This document shows, piece by piece, positions 1 to 7,252 of a stretch of DNA of 29,383 bases. Source of the stretch: Bacteriovoracaceae bacterium UBA4097 (GTDB lineage Bacteria > Bdellovibrionota > Bacteriovoracia > Bacteriovoracales > Bacteriovoracaceae); NCBI GenBank assembly GCA_002381765.1, contig DFXX01000033.1:1-29383 (forward strand), in the 5' to 3' direction. The notes under the pieces are model-generated. The model was not told the origin of the DNA and ran no database searches. It saw nothing but the letters and a program-made list of their open reading frames with translations. How positions within the stretch are numbered: the stretch's first letter is position 1; every line of letters begins with the position of its first letter. The position numbers were made by a program, and so were the translations under genes.

Positions 1-8
1 ACACAATC

Positions 9-23
9 GTCTAGAAACTAGAC
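9..23. repeat. Short perfect inverted repeat
   Basis: GTCTAG and CTAGAC flank a 3-nt AAA centre. It lies about 125 nt before the first gene and could be a small operator or a chance palindrome. Nothing else coding is recognisable in bases 1-149. Confidence 0.3.
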
Positions 24-149
24 AGTATTCAGCTCCAGTTGATAAAACTTACAAATCCTCTGTGTTTCTTTTCAGAAGATGTGATCATAGCGGAATATTA
101 ATAATCAACGAATGGGTTAAAACCATTAACAAGAAAGCATGGGAGTATT

Positions 150-596
150 ATGAAAAAGCTATTATTTGGGGTAATGCTTATGGCATCAATTTCGACATAC
201 GCGAAATCCTATTCATTTGAAGGAACAAGCTCTATCGATGGAGAGCTATGTAAGTTAAGTTTTGTGCTAGATGAAGACAATTCTATGACGAACTTACATA
301 TGGAAGGAGCATTAAAAATTAATAGTATTCTTGAAGAAGAAGAAAAGATTAAACCTGGTGCAATAGAAGACTCATATTTCAATGAATTATTTACTTTGAA
401 GAAGGGTTCATCTTCAAGTGCTTGGGTTGCAAATAAGAAGCTTGCAGAATCAGGCTATAATAATAAATTGGGCCTTACGTTTAGGGGAGAATCCCTCGAC
501 AACCTTCAGTCGATGCAATTAAACTCAAACGTTAGAGTTCTTTTGCTTAGCATAGGCAAGGTGAGCTTTGACTGCCAAGACCTTAAGGCACTTTAA
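150..596 (+). CDS. Small exported protein, unknown function
   Basis: A 148-aa protein that I do not recognise. The first ~19 residues form a typical Sec signal peptide: two lysines, a hydrophobic core, then a TYA-like cleavage site before KSY. The mature part is about 130 residues, hydrophilic, with two cysteines (near 34 and 142) that could form a disulfide in the periplasm. The ATG follows a GGGAG SD after only 4 nt. The gene stands alone and is followed by an intrinsic terminator at 661-695, so it is probably monocistronic. No catalytic motif or membrane segment is visible beyond the signal peptide. Confidence 0.75.
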   Translation: MKKLLFGVMLMASISTYAKSYSFEGTSSIDGELCKLSFVLDEDNSMTNLHMEGALKINSILEEEEKIKPGAIEDSYFNELFTLKKGSSSSAWVANKKLAESGYNNKLGLTFRGESLDNLQSMQLNSNVRVLLLSIGKVSFDCQDLKAL

Positions 597-660
597 TAAG
601 CTTATATTAAAAGACTAGGTTAATCTTCAAGCTTTGATTTTAAAGACAAAGTATTTCGAT

Positions 661-695
661 ACGCCTGAGACCACAATCTCGGGCGTTTCTGTTTT
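661..695 (+). terminator. Intrinsic terminator after the first exported-protein gene
   Basis: A 10-bp stem (ACGCCTGAGA with TCTCGGGCGT, one G-T wobble) closes a 6-nt loop and is followed by a T-rich tract TTTCTGTTTT. It lies 65 nt after the stop codon at 596. Confidence 0.75.
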
Positions 696-735
696 AGCGT
701 CAGGTGAGGGTAAAAAGTTGTGATTAAGTAAAAGG

Positions 736-812
736 TGGTGGGACCAGCAGGACTTGAACCTGCGACCACCCGGTTATGAGCCGGGAGCTCTAACCAACTG
801 AGCTATAATCCC
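736..812 (-). tRNA. tRNA with CAT anticodon, probably tRNA-Ile2 (otherwise elongator Met)
   Basis: A full cloverleaf on the minus strand. The acceptor GGGATTA pairs with TGGTCCC (two G-T pairs). There is a D-arm TAGCTCAGTTGG, an anticodon stem CCCGG/CCGGG with loop CTCATAA (anticodon at 776-778), a T-arm GCAGG-TTCAAGT-CCTGC, discriminator A and an encoded CCA. The GGCTCATAACC anticodon arm resembles bacterial Ile2 tRNAs, whose C34 is turned into lysidine by TilS to read AUA. CAT elongator Met tRNAs share the loop, so the Ile2 call is a lean. It is not the initiator, because the anticodon stem lacks the usual run of three G-C pairs next to the loop in initiator context. Confidence 0.93.
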
Positions 813-827
813 ACTAAAAGAGCCTCT

Positions 828-857
828 AATTTACTGCAACTTAGTTCGGCTTGCCAA
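828..857 (-). promoter_or_regulatory. Candidate sigma-70 promoter for the tRNA
   Basis: On the minus strand TTGGCA (852-857) and TAAATT (828-833) are separated by 18 nt. This puts the start near 821, about 9 nt before the mature tRNA. A 14-bp inverted repeat CAAGTG-AA-CACTTG (855-868) overlaps the -35 and separates it from the divergent dapF promoter. Confidence 0.5.
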
Positions 858-870
858 GTGAACACTTGCT

Positions 871-905
871 TTGTGCATGGTGATAAAATCTGCTAGACTC
901 TGGCC
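871..905 (+). promoter_or_regulatory. Candidate leaderless promoter of dapF
   Basis: TTGTGC (871-876), 17 nt, then TGC-TAGACT (extended -10; hexamer 894-899), then exactly 6 nt to the ATG at 906. Transcription would start on the A of the start codon. No SD precedes this ATG. Confidence 0.55.
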
Positions 906-1694
906 ATGAATAATAAATCCCTGAAATTTTCCAAATATTCTGGCAATGGCAATGACTTCATTATCCTGGATCATCCTTCGGTTGAGATGACCCCTCCGCT
1001 CGTGCAGAGGCTCTGTAGTCGTCATTTTGGGGTGGGTGCTGATGGAGTACTGACTCTTACTACACCTCTGGGATTTGATGGGGAGATGCGCATTTATAAT
1101 GCCGATGGGGGAGAAGCCGAGATGTGTGGCAATGGGCTGCGCTGCCTGGCGACCTATTTGGATGATAAGAGCGAGGAGAAAAAAGAGTTCTATAAGATTA
1201 AGACCATGAATGGCAGTTATAAGGTGATGAAAAAATCCGGATCATTTGCCATCGAGATGTCCGAGATCAAAGATGAGAATCGCTTTGATCTCTCGGAGTT
1301 TACTGAATTTTCTCAGAAGTATTTTGTGAACACAGGAGTGCCGCATCTGGTATTTCTGGGTCAGGATATTAAGGGCATCGACATGAAAATTATGGCACCC
1401 AAGTATCGCTATCATTCTATGTTTCCCGGAGGGAGCAATGTGAATGTGGTGGAAGTCTTGGATCAGGTTAAGCAAATTGCCTATGTGAGAACTTATGAGC
1501 GTGGGGTGGAGGATGAAACTCATTCATGCGGAACGGGACTCACTGCCACCGCCTTAGCACTTTCTCATTGGTTGGGTTGGAAGGGTGAGATCACTCTGAT
1601 GAATAAGGGTGGCAAACAGATGGTAAGTGTTGGGGATAAAATATATTACTCCGGTGAAGTCACCCGAGCATTCACAGGAGTGGTGGAATTATGA
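906..1694 (+). CDS. dapF: Diaminopimelate epimerase
   Basis: Converts LL- to meso-diaminopimelate in the cytoplasm, for peptidoglycan and lysine synthesis. It is 262 aa, near the normal length. The pyridoxal-independent active site is complete: SGNGNDF (12-18), the first catalytic Cys74 in AEMCGNG, and the second Cys208 in THSCGTG. The second block reads ERGVEDETHSCGTG, one residue longer than the common ERGVGETxACGTG form; I recall this longer variant from Bacteroidetes-type DapF. There is no SD; the ATG is probably leaderless. Its last codons overlap the start of tlyA (ATGA), so the two genes are translationally coupled although their functions are unrelated. Confidence 0.96.
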   Translation: MNNKSLKFSKYSGNGNDFIILDHPSVEMTPPLVQRLCSRHFGVGADGVLTLTTPLGFDGEMRIYNADGGEAEMCGNGLRCLATYLDDKSEEKKEFYKIKTMNGSYKVMKKSGSFAIEMSEIKDENRFDLSEFTEFSQKYFVNTGVPHLVFLGQDIKGIDMKIMAPKYRYHSMFPGGSNVNVVEVLDQVKQIAYVRTYERGVEDETHSCGTGLTATALALSHWLGWKGEITLMNKGGKQMVSVGDKIYYSGEVTRAFTGVVEL

Positions 1695-2410
1695 AAGAGC
1701 GAGCGGATAAACTTCTCTCGGATCGGGGACTTGTCGCCAGTCGCTCTCAGGCAAAAAGCCTGATAGAGAAAGGGGATGTTTCAGTTAATGGTGTCATCAT
1801 CAAGAAGGCAAGTGAGCCCATTGATGTTGATGCTGAAATCAAAGTTAATGTGCCACTCTATGTGGGGCGAGGGGCCTTCAAATTAGAGAAAGCACTAGAG
1901 GAGTTCAAGATAAGTCCTGCGGGGAAGATCTGTGCCGATATTGGTGCCAGTACTGGTGGCTTTACCGAAGTCCTGCTTATGAATGGTGCTCAAAAAGTTT
2001 ATGCCATTGACGTGGGTCATGGGCAGCTAGCAAAGAAACTTCAGGATGAGCCAAAAGTCATTAATATGGAAGGAACTAATATTAAGGATCTGCATGAGCT
2101 TCCGGAGGAAGCAGAACTTGCGGTGATGGATCTCTCGTTTATTTCTATCACTAAGGTTCTGGCCAATGTGGTGAAGCTTCTTCGTCCTGGGGGAGATTTA
2201 ATCGCTCTGATTAAGCCACAGTTTGAAGCGGGTCGTGATCGGTTGCCTAAAGATGGAGTGGTAAAAGATGCCAAACTTCGTGAATTGATCTTAGAAGAAG
2301 TCATGGAAGCTTTTCTTAGTGGGGGATGGATTCATCATCAGACTATTGTCTCACCGATTGAAGGCAAGACGGGCAATGTGGAATTTCTGAGTCACTTCAC
2401 CAAAGCTTAA
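1691..2410 (+). CDS. tlyA: TlyA-family rRNA 2'-O-methyltransferase
   Basis: A 239-aa protein with an N-terminal S4 RNA-binding domain (about 1-60; SRSQAKSLIEKGDVSVNG) joined to an FtsJ/RrmJ-like Rossmann methyltransferase. The SAM loop is CADIGASTGGFTE (81-93). The family's K-D-K-E tetrad can be assigned as K64, D147 (VMDLSF), K175 (LIKPQFEAG) and E231 (GNVEFL). TlyA proteins methylate ribose positions of 16S and/or 23S rRNA and are often misannotated as hemolysins. The gene overlaps dapF by 4 nt, and its stop overlaps the stop of the convergent gene at 2407. Confidence 0.93.
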   Translation: MKERADKLLSDRGLVASRSQAKSLIEKGDVSVNGVIIKKASEPIDVDAEIKVNVPLYVGRGAFKLEKALEEFKISPAGKICADIGASTGGFTEVLLMNGAQKVYAIDVGHGQLAKKLQDEPKVINMEGTNIKDLHELPEEAELAVMDLSFISITKVLANVVKLLRPGGDLIALIKPQFEAGRDRLPKDGVVKDAKLRELILEEVMEAFLSGGWIHHQTIVSPIEGKTGNVEFLSHFTKA

Positions 2411-3663
2411 AGATTAAAATCGTATCTTACGTTTAAAGAATTAATGGTATTGCTTTGAGGCAGCCCACTTAGGGTCTCCCATAATTTATCTTTCTGATAG
2501 ATGAAATTATAATCAAAGTATAGATTCCCGCTGATATTGAAGATGAGCTTTAGATCATTCTCTAGATTTAGATTATCTCTTTCCACTTTCCATGTAGCCA
2601 TATCCTGAAAAGGTCTCACCCAAAGAATATTTTCCAGGGCGACTCTTTCATTGATCTGATTTTTAAAAGCGAGGCGAAGGCCATGACGGATGCCGGTGGT
2701 ACGATCACTTCCGCGATCGCCATTCTCAGTAATGGTATCGGTCACGCGAATATCATAAAGAGGTACATAACTCAGATCGAGATATTCCCAGCTTTTGGAT
2801 TCATAGAGATGCCAGGTAAAACCAATGGGTCCCACTTGCCAATGATGTTTAGGAGTGGCAAGAGAGCTAAAGCGCATGGAATTGTAATTAATAAGAGAAA
2901 GTGTTGAGAGAGAAGGCTTCAGGTGATCGATGATAAACTGGGCATGCCCTTTGGTACTTCTGGTGGAAACGGATTCCTCAGTGACAGGATCTTTGAGTTT
3001 TGTTTGTTGCTGCTCAAAACCCGTTAGTAGGCGATACTTACTAGCGACATTGCCGCCCCGAAAGCCATAGCGCAGGCTCTCGCCTTCATTGATGGATTGG
3101 CGAGTAAAGGGCGAAGCAAATAAGGAGAGTTGATAGTTATCCAGATCACGTTTTAATTGATTCTCATTTAAGACTCTTTCCACGAAGAGCTTTCTTTTTT
3201 CGGGACCCGTGGCCTTTAAGAGATCTCTTTCGGTTAAGCGCTCGGGAAGATCTCGTTTCACTAGAAATGGATCTGCTCCAACCTTCTTCTCGACTTTCTT
3301 TTCATCCCCAGTGGACTGCATCCGGTCCCGCAGCTGGGCCACCGGATTTGGAATTTCTCGATCATCAATTCCCACCAGGGTGTACTGATAATCTAGCGAA
3401 ATAGCTTCCACGTCAGGAATGCGGTAGAGCTTCAAATAAGATGTAGTGAAAGAGGAACGAATGCAGATCGCGCGGGAAGCATACCCCACAACTTCATTGG
3501 TGAGCATGATGTGATCATTGCGGGCAACCCCATCTTCTAAACCACGATCGATCAAAAGAATATTATTGGGAAGAACCTTTAAGATCTTAGCACCCTTTAC
3601 CTTCTCCGAAGGCTCAAGGGCAAGGGCCGAGAATGATAAGAGAACTCCTAAAATGATCCACAT
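2407..3663 (-). CDS. Putative exported outer-membrane beta-barrel protein
   Basis: A 418-aa protein, family not recognised. Residues 1-15 form a hydrophobic signal peptide ending ALA but without the usual positive charge. An upstream in-frame CTG at 3687 would add eight residues including a lysine, though it has no SD. Residues 17-95 form a compact domain (DRGLEDGVARNDHIML). A charged linker rich in K, E and R (about 110-165) follows. The C-terminal half alternates polar and hydrophobic residues with many aromatics and ends YDFNL, as in outer-membrane barrels. No SD is seen; TACACT lies 7 nt before the ATG. The gene begins 39 nt after apt and may be co-transcribed with it. Confidence 0.65.
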   Translation of the reverse strand: MWIILGVLLSFSALALEPSEKVKGAKILKVLPNNILLIDRGLEDGVARNDHIMLTNEVVGYASRAICIRSSFTTSYLKLYRIPDVEAISLDYQYTLVGIDDREIPNPVAQLRDRMQSTGDEKKVEKKVGADPFLVKRDLPERLTERDLLKATGPEKRKLFVERVLNENQLKRDLDNYQLSLFASPFTRQSINEGESLRYGFRGGNVASKYRLLTGFEQQQTKLKDPVTEESVSTRSTKGHAQFIIDHLKPSLSTLSLINYNSMRFSSLATPKHHWQVGPIGFTWHLYESKSWEYLDLSYVPLYDIRVTDTITENGDRGSDRTTGIRHGLRLAFKNQINERVALENILWVRPFQDMATWKVERDNLNLENDLKLIFNISGNLYFDYNFIYQKDKLWETLSGLPQSNTINSLNVRYDFNL

Positions 3664-3702
3664 GTAAAACAGTGTAAACCATTTCAGGAGGATTAAAAGA
3701 GC

Positions 3703-4203
3703 TTAGTAATTGAGGACAGATGTTACCGGGAGACCTTCTTGCTTAAACTGATTTAAAAAAGTCAGGTTAATCAAAAGCGACATACTCACCACTTTCAGTT
3801 GATTCTTCTCACACAGCTTCATGCCTGCTCGGAGTGTGCCACCCGTAGCGAGCACATCGTCCACCAGAACCACTCGAGCGGGCCTATCACTTTGAATCAT
3901 CTCTAGGGTATCGCTGCCGTATTCCAGCTCATAGGTTTCAGCAATAACTGGCGGAGGAAGTTTGCCTTTTTTTCTCATGGGGATAAAGCCCTTGCCCTTA
4001 AACTGGGCCATCGCCGCACCTAAGACAAATCCACGGGCCTCGATGCCCACTACATGATCTACATTATTCCAATCGATGCCTTCGCACATCGCCTCAACCA
4101 CTTCTTGAAAACGCTCTTGAAGAAGGGGGCTAATATCTTTGAACATAATTCCCGCTTTTGGAAAATCAGGAATATTACGGATATGCGATTCAAAACGATG
4201 CAT
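3703..4203 (-). CDS. apt: Adenine phosphoribosyltransferase
   Basis: A cytoplasmic salvage enzyme: adenine + PRPP gives AMP + PPi. The PRPP-binding signature VVLVDDVLATGGTL is complete, and the N-terminal IPDFPKAGIMFKDISPLL and GIEARGF blocks are typical of Apt. I choose the ATG at 4203 (166 aa) because GGAG lies 6 nt before it. A longer frame begins with TTG at 4215, but that codon would overlap this SD. A -10 TATACT at 4272-4277 with three GACACT/AGTGTC hexamers around it suggests a regulated promoter. The exported-protein gene 39 nt downstream is probably in the same transcript. Confidence 0.95.
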   Translation of the reverse strand: MHRFESHIRNIPDFPKAGIMFKDISPLLQERFQEVVEAMCEGIDWNNVDHVVGIEARGFVLGAAMAQFKGKGFIPMRKKGKLPPPVIAETYELEYGSDTLEMIQSDRPARVVLVDDVLATGGTLRAGMKLCEKNQLKVVSMSLLINLTFLNQFKQEGLPVTSVLNY

Positions 4204-4262
4204 TTGAGACTCCAAGGGAAGAATGTTTTTTTGTAACTTATCAGTGATGCTTCAGAATTTAA

Positions 4263-4300
4263 AGTGTCGAAAGTATAGACACTCCCAGAGATTAGACACT
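4263..4300 (-). promoter_or_regulatory. Candidate apt promoter with three hexamer repeats
   Basis: On the minus strand AGTGTC occurs at 4295-4300 (the -35 position) and at 4278-4283, directly against a -10 TATACT (4272-4277). The inverted copy GACACT lies at 4263-4268, where transcription would start. The two direct copies are 17 bp apart. The -35 itself is a poor match to TTGACA, which fits an activator- or repressor-controlled promoter. Confidence 0.4.
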
Positions 4301-4337
4301 ACGAGCTGAGGTAACTCTCTGATAATTGGTATCTGAC

Positions 4338-4354
4338 TTGGCCCTCGCCTTGCT
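4338..4354 (+). promoter_or_regulatory. Candidate sigma-54 promoter
   Basis: TTGGCCC-TCGCC-TTGCT matches the -24/-12 consensus TTGGCAC-N5-TTGCT at all fixed positions but one. The GG (4340-4341) and GC (4352-4353) have the required 12-bp offset. The start would fall near 4365, immediately before the AAGGAG SD of the gene at 4377. Confidence 0.6.
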
Positions 4355-4376
4355 CCTCTCAAGCTAAGGAGTCTAT

Positions 4377-4688
4377 ATGCTTAAAAAAGCTACCTTTCTA
4401 TTGATGATCTACTGTGGAGTGGCCTATTCCTCAGAACATCATATGATCGATACTCTGGGATCCTCATCTAAGGGGCAATACGTGGCCCTGGAGGAGTATG
4501 GCTATAAAGCCGATACTCATGCCTTTTACGTTACAATCAAGATTATGAATGTCTGGCAGAAAGAATATGTGGGAGAAGCCGTTCAGGTGGAGCTACCCGC
4601 TCATCGGCCTGAATATCTTGAGAAGGCCCGTGAGAAAGCGCGTCTACTAGCTAAAGATCAATTGGAAAAATACTACATTAAGGGTTAG
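4377..4688 (+). CDS. Small exported protein, DUF2259-like
   Basis: A 103-aa protein with a signal peptide (MLKKATF..., cleavage around AYS-S). The mature part has a DUF2259-like core: SSKGQYVALEEYGY resembles the SxDGRYxAFEEYG motif, followed by a VTIKIMNVW strand and a C-terminal helix of KAREKARLLAKDQL type. Known members are longer, so this is a short version; the family match is from memory. The SD AAGGAG sits 5 nt before the ATG and a sigma-54-like promoter lies just upstream. The 3' end overlaps the convergent sirtuin gene by 11 bp. The function of DUF2259 is unknown to me. Confidence 0.7.
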   Translation: MLKKATFLLMIYCGVAYSSEHHMIDTLGSSSKGQYVALEEYGYKADTHAFYVTIKIMNVWQKEYVGEAVQVELPAHRPEYLEKAREKARLLAKDQLEKYYIKG

Positions 4689-5493
4689 AGAAAAAGTTGG
4701 GTACTGTTTCGATGGCCCGGCCTTGTATAAACAGATCGATCCATTCATTTTGTGGAATAGTCTCTTTATTAATACAAACGGTACGAGCACCTGAGCGTTT
4801 GGCCATCTGAAGAAAGCTCGCCGCGGGATAAACCGAACCACTGGTTCCGATACTGATAAAAAGATCTGCACGAGTCAGTAACCCCGAGATCTTATCCATA
4901 CCAAAGGGAATTTCCCCAAACCACACAATATGTGGCCGCATAGCTGCCTTACAACAAGGGGAAAGAGGAAGAAAATTACGATACTCGAGTTTATAGTGAT
5001 GGAGGTACTCCGTTGATGCCTTCTGTCCAGGATCGCACAGAATAGTCCCTTGAGGAGCATAGTTTCCTGAGAGATCAAAGTAAGCGTAATCATCAAAGTA
5101 GATATTCCCACAATTAGTGCAACGAGATTGATTAAGCGATCCGTGCATACATATAGGATCCAGGCTTTGCGAAGGATCGGCCCGGTGATGAAGATCATCT
5201 ACGTTTTGGGTGATGAGGGAGATCTTCTTATCTGATTGACTGCTTGCAAATCTGGCAAGTGCTTCATGAGCGCGATTAGGATAGGCCGAAGCCGCCTGAA
5301 GCCTTCGCATAGAGTAGAAGCGCCAAACCAGTTGAGGATCCCGCATAAAGGCTTCGGGAGTCGCCACATCCTCCATACGATGGTTTTCCCACAGACCACC
5401 CGAGTCCCTGAAAGTATTGATACCAGAGTCGGCGGAAATTCCGGCTCCAGTTAGTATGACGATATTTTTGAAATGTTTCAGATCTGTAAGCAT
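4678..5493 (-). CDS. cobB: Sir2 (CobB-type) NAD-dependent protein deacylase
   Basis: A 271-aa sirtuin that removes acyl groups from lysines using NAD+. Visible motifs: GAGISADSGINTFRD (16-30), TQNVDDLH (95-102), catalytic His117 in MHGSL, and RPHIVWFGE (186-194). FYSMRR contains Tyr60 and Arg63 in the YxxR spacing that defines SIRT5/CobB class III enzymes, which favour succinyl and malonyl groups. The zinc site is odd: C125 and C128 are present, but the second pair reads S178-P-C180-C181 where CPxC is usual, so one ligand has moved or been lost. The ATG follows GAGG. The gene diverges from asnB. Confidence 0.95.
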   Translation of the reverse strand: MLTDLKHFKNIVILTGAGISADSGINTFRDSGGLWENHRMEDVATPEAFMRDPQLVWRFYSMRRLQAASAYPNRAHEALARFASSQSDKKISLITQNVDDLHHRADPSQSLDPICMHGSLNQSRCTNCGNIYFDDYAYFDLSGNYAPQGTILCDPGQKASTEYLHHYKLEYRNFLPLSPCCKAAMRPHIVWFGEIPFGMDKISGLLTRADLFISIGTSGSVYPAASFLQMAKRSGARTVCINKETIPQNEWIDLFIQGRAIETVPNFFSNP

Positions 5494-5618
5494 AAGTCCT
5501 CAATACTCTCTTTTATCACGAACTTATCGAACTAGGCAAAATTCACCGCCTGAGGAAAGACAGACTTATGAGATATGATATAGGGCGGGAAATCTCTCCC
5601 TAGCTCCAGGATTGGTCT

Positions 5619-7214
5619 ATGTGCGGTCTACTTGCTTATTCAGGTGATACTACAAATCTCAAAAATTTCCCAGAGGTCTTTGAAAAGCTTCGTCATCGTG
5701 GTCCCGATGATTCCGAGATTATGCGCATAAATGGGGGAGAGGCTACCATTTGCTTCCATCGCCTCGCCATCATGGATCCCACTCAGAAAGGGCATCAACC
5801 CTTTGTGGATGAAGAGACGGGAAATGTTACTATTTGTAATGGTGAAATCTATAACTATGAAATCTTAAAGCGTGATTTCGTCGAAAGCTTTAAATTCAAA
5901 TCCCACTCTGACTGCGAAGTCCTGGTACCTATGTATAAAGAAGTGGGGATAGCAAGTCTTTGTGAAAATCTTGATGCTGAGTTTGCTGTGGTGATTTGGG
6001 ATAATGAAAAGAAGAAGCTTGTCGCCGGACGTGATCCCATTGGCATTCGTCCCTTGTTTTATGGTTATACCTTTGAAGGCAAGATCATGTTTGCTTCTGA
6101 GATCAAGGTTTTGACTCCATTCTGTAAGAAGGTTGAAGCCTTTCCTCCAGGGTATTACTACGATGGCGATAAATTTATTCAGTACAAAGATATCACAGCA
6201 GTTATTCAGTACGCGCCTAAGGATCTTGAGCGTCACTTAAAGGATATTCGTGAGAAACTTATCGAAGGTGTTCGAAAGCGCTTAGTCGCCGACGTACCGG
6301 TGGGCTTTCTTCTTTCGGGTGGACTTGATTCAAGTCTCGTCTGCGGAATCGCTCATGATATTTTAAAAAAGCCCATTACGACTTTCTCCGTGGGGCTTGA
6401 TCATAATCCCATCGATATTGGTTACGCCAAGATTGTGGCCGATCACCTGAAGACCATTCATCATGAAGTCTATTTTAATAAGCAAGATACCATCGGAGTT
6501 CTTGAGAAATTGATCTGGCATCTTGAGACTTGGGATATTACTACCATCAGGGCTTCGATCGGAATGCATCTCGTGTGTAAATATATTCATGAAAAGACTC
6601 CTATCAAGGTGGTCTTGACGGGAGAAATTTCCGATGAACTCTTTGGTTATAAATACACGGATTTTGCTCCTTCACCCGAGGCCTTTCAGCGCGAATCTAA
6701 AAAACGAGTGGATGAGCTTTATATGTATGATGTTCTTCGAGCTGACCGCTGCATCTCGGCCAACTCTCTGGAAGCGCGAGTTCCCTTTGGAGACTTGGAT
6801 TTTGTACAAACAGTAATGGAAATCCATCCTGAGTTCAAAATGAATACGACGGGTATGGGGAAGTGGATTCTGCGCAAAGCCTTTGAAGGTACGAACATTA
6901 TCCCAGATGAAATTTTATGGCGTGAGAAGGCCGCTTTCTCAGATGCCGTAGGTCACTCGATGGTGGATTATCTAAAAGAATATGCGGAAGAAAAATATAA
7001 CGATCAGGATGTCGCTAAAGCTGAAGAGAAATACTCTTATGGTACTCCTTTTACTAAAGAGTCCCTGCTTTACCGGGACATTTTCGAGAAGCATTTTAAA
7101 GGGCAATCTCATTTGATTAAGGATTTCTGGATGCCGAATAAAGAATGGTCAAATTGTAATGTGACCGATCCGTCTGCGAGAGTTCTGCCAAATTATGGTA
7201 AGTCAGGAAAGTAA
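5619..7214 (+). CDS. asnB: Asparagine synthetase B (glutamine-hydrolysing)
   Basis: A 531-aa cytoplasmic enzyme: aspartate + glutamine + ATP gives asparagine + glutamate + AMP + PPi. The N-terminal class II glutaminase domain (1 to ~190) begins with the nucleophile Cys2 after Met removal (MCGLLAY) and has RHRGPD (25-30), CNGEIYN (73-79) and GRDPIGIRPLFY. The synthetase domain carries the PP-loop SGGLDSS (233-239), FSVGLD and LTGEISDELFGY. Its length is close to that of E. coli AsnB (554). The SD is AGGA, about 8 nt from the ATG. A strong terminator directly follows, so the gene is probably transcribed alone, divergently from cobB. Confidence 0.97.
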   Translation: MCGLLAYSGDTTNLKNFPEVFEKLRHRGPDDSEIMRINGGEATICFHRLAIMDPTQKGHQPFVDEETGNVTICNGEIYNYEILKRDFVESFKFKSHSDCEVLVPMYKEVGIASLCENLDAEFAVVIWDNEKKKLVAGRDPIGIRPLFYGYTFEGKIMFASEIKVLTPFCKKVEAFPPGYYYDGDKFIQYKDITAVIQYAPKDLERHLKDIREKLIEGVRKRLVADVPVGFLLSGGLDSSLVCGIAHDILKKPITTFSVGLDHNPIDIGYAKIVADHLKTIHHEVYFNKQDTIGVLEKLIWHLETWDITTIRASIGMHLVCKYIHEKTPIKVVLTGEISDELFGYKYTDFAPSPEAFQRESKKRVDELYMYDVLRADRCISANSLEARVPFGDLDFVQTVMEIHPEFKMNTTGMGKWILRKAFEGTNIIPDEILWREKAAFSDAVGHSMVDYLKEYAEEKYNDQDVAKAEEKYSYGTPFTKESLLYRDIFEKHFKGQSHLIKDFWMPNKEWSNCNVTDPSARVLPNYGKSGK

Positions 7215-7248
7215 GAGTAAGCCCCGAGGGACTTACTCTTTGATTTTT
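7214..7248 (+). terminator. Intrinsic terminator of asnB
   Basis: AGAGTAAG (7214-7221) pairs perfectly with CTTACTCT (7232-7239) around a GC-rich loop and is followed by TTGATTTTT. The stem begins at the asnB stop codon. The convergent gene ends at 7253 and may also use the hairpin, although its downstream U-tract is weak in that direction. Confidence 0.85.
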
Positions 7249-7252
7249 CTAG

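Noticed and set aside
1242..1523. Opposite-strand frame within dapF (93 aa)
   Set aside because: Shadow of a strongly conserved gene, with no SD or family resemblance; the same applies to the other antisense frames inside asnB, the kelch gene, MFS and hflK.
5585..5618. GGGA...TCTCCC repeat ahead of asnB considered as a riboswitch or T-box
   Set aside because: The leader is only a few dozen bases and lacks any conserved T-box or riboswitch core.
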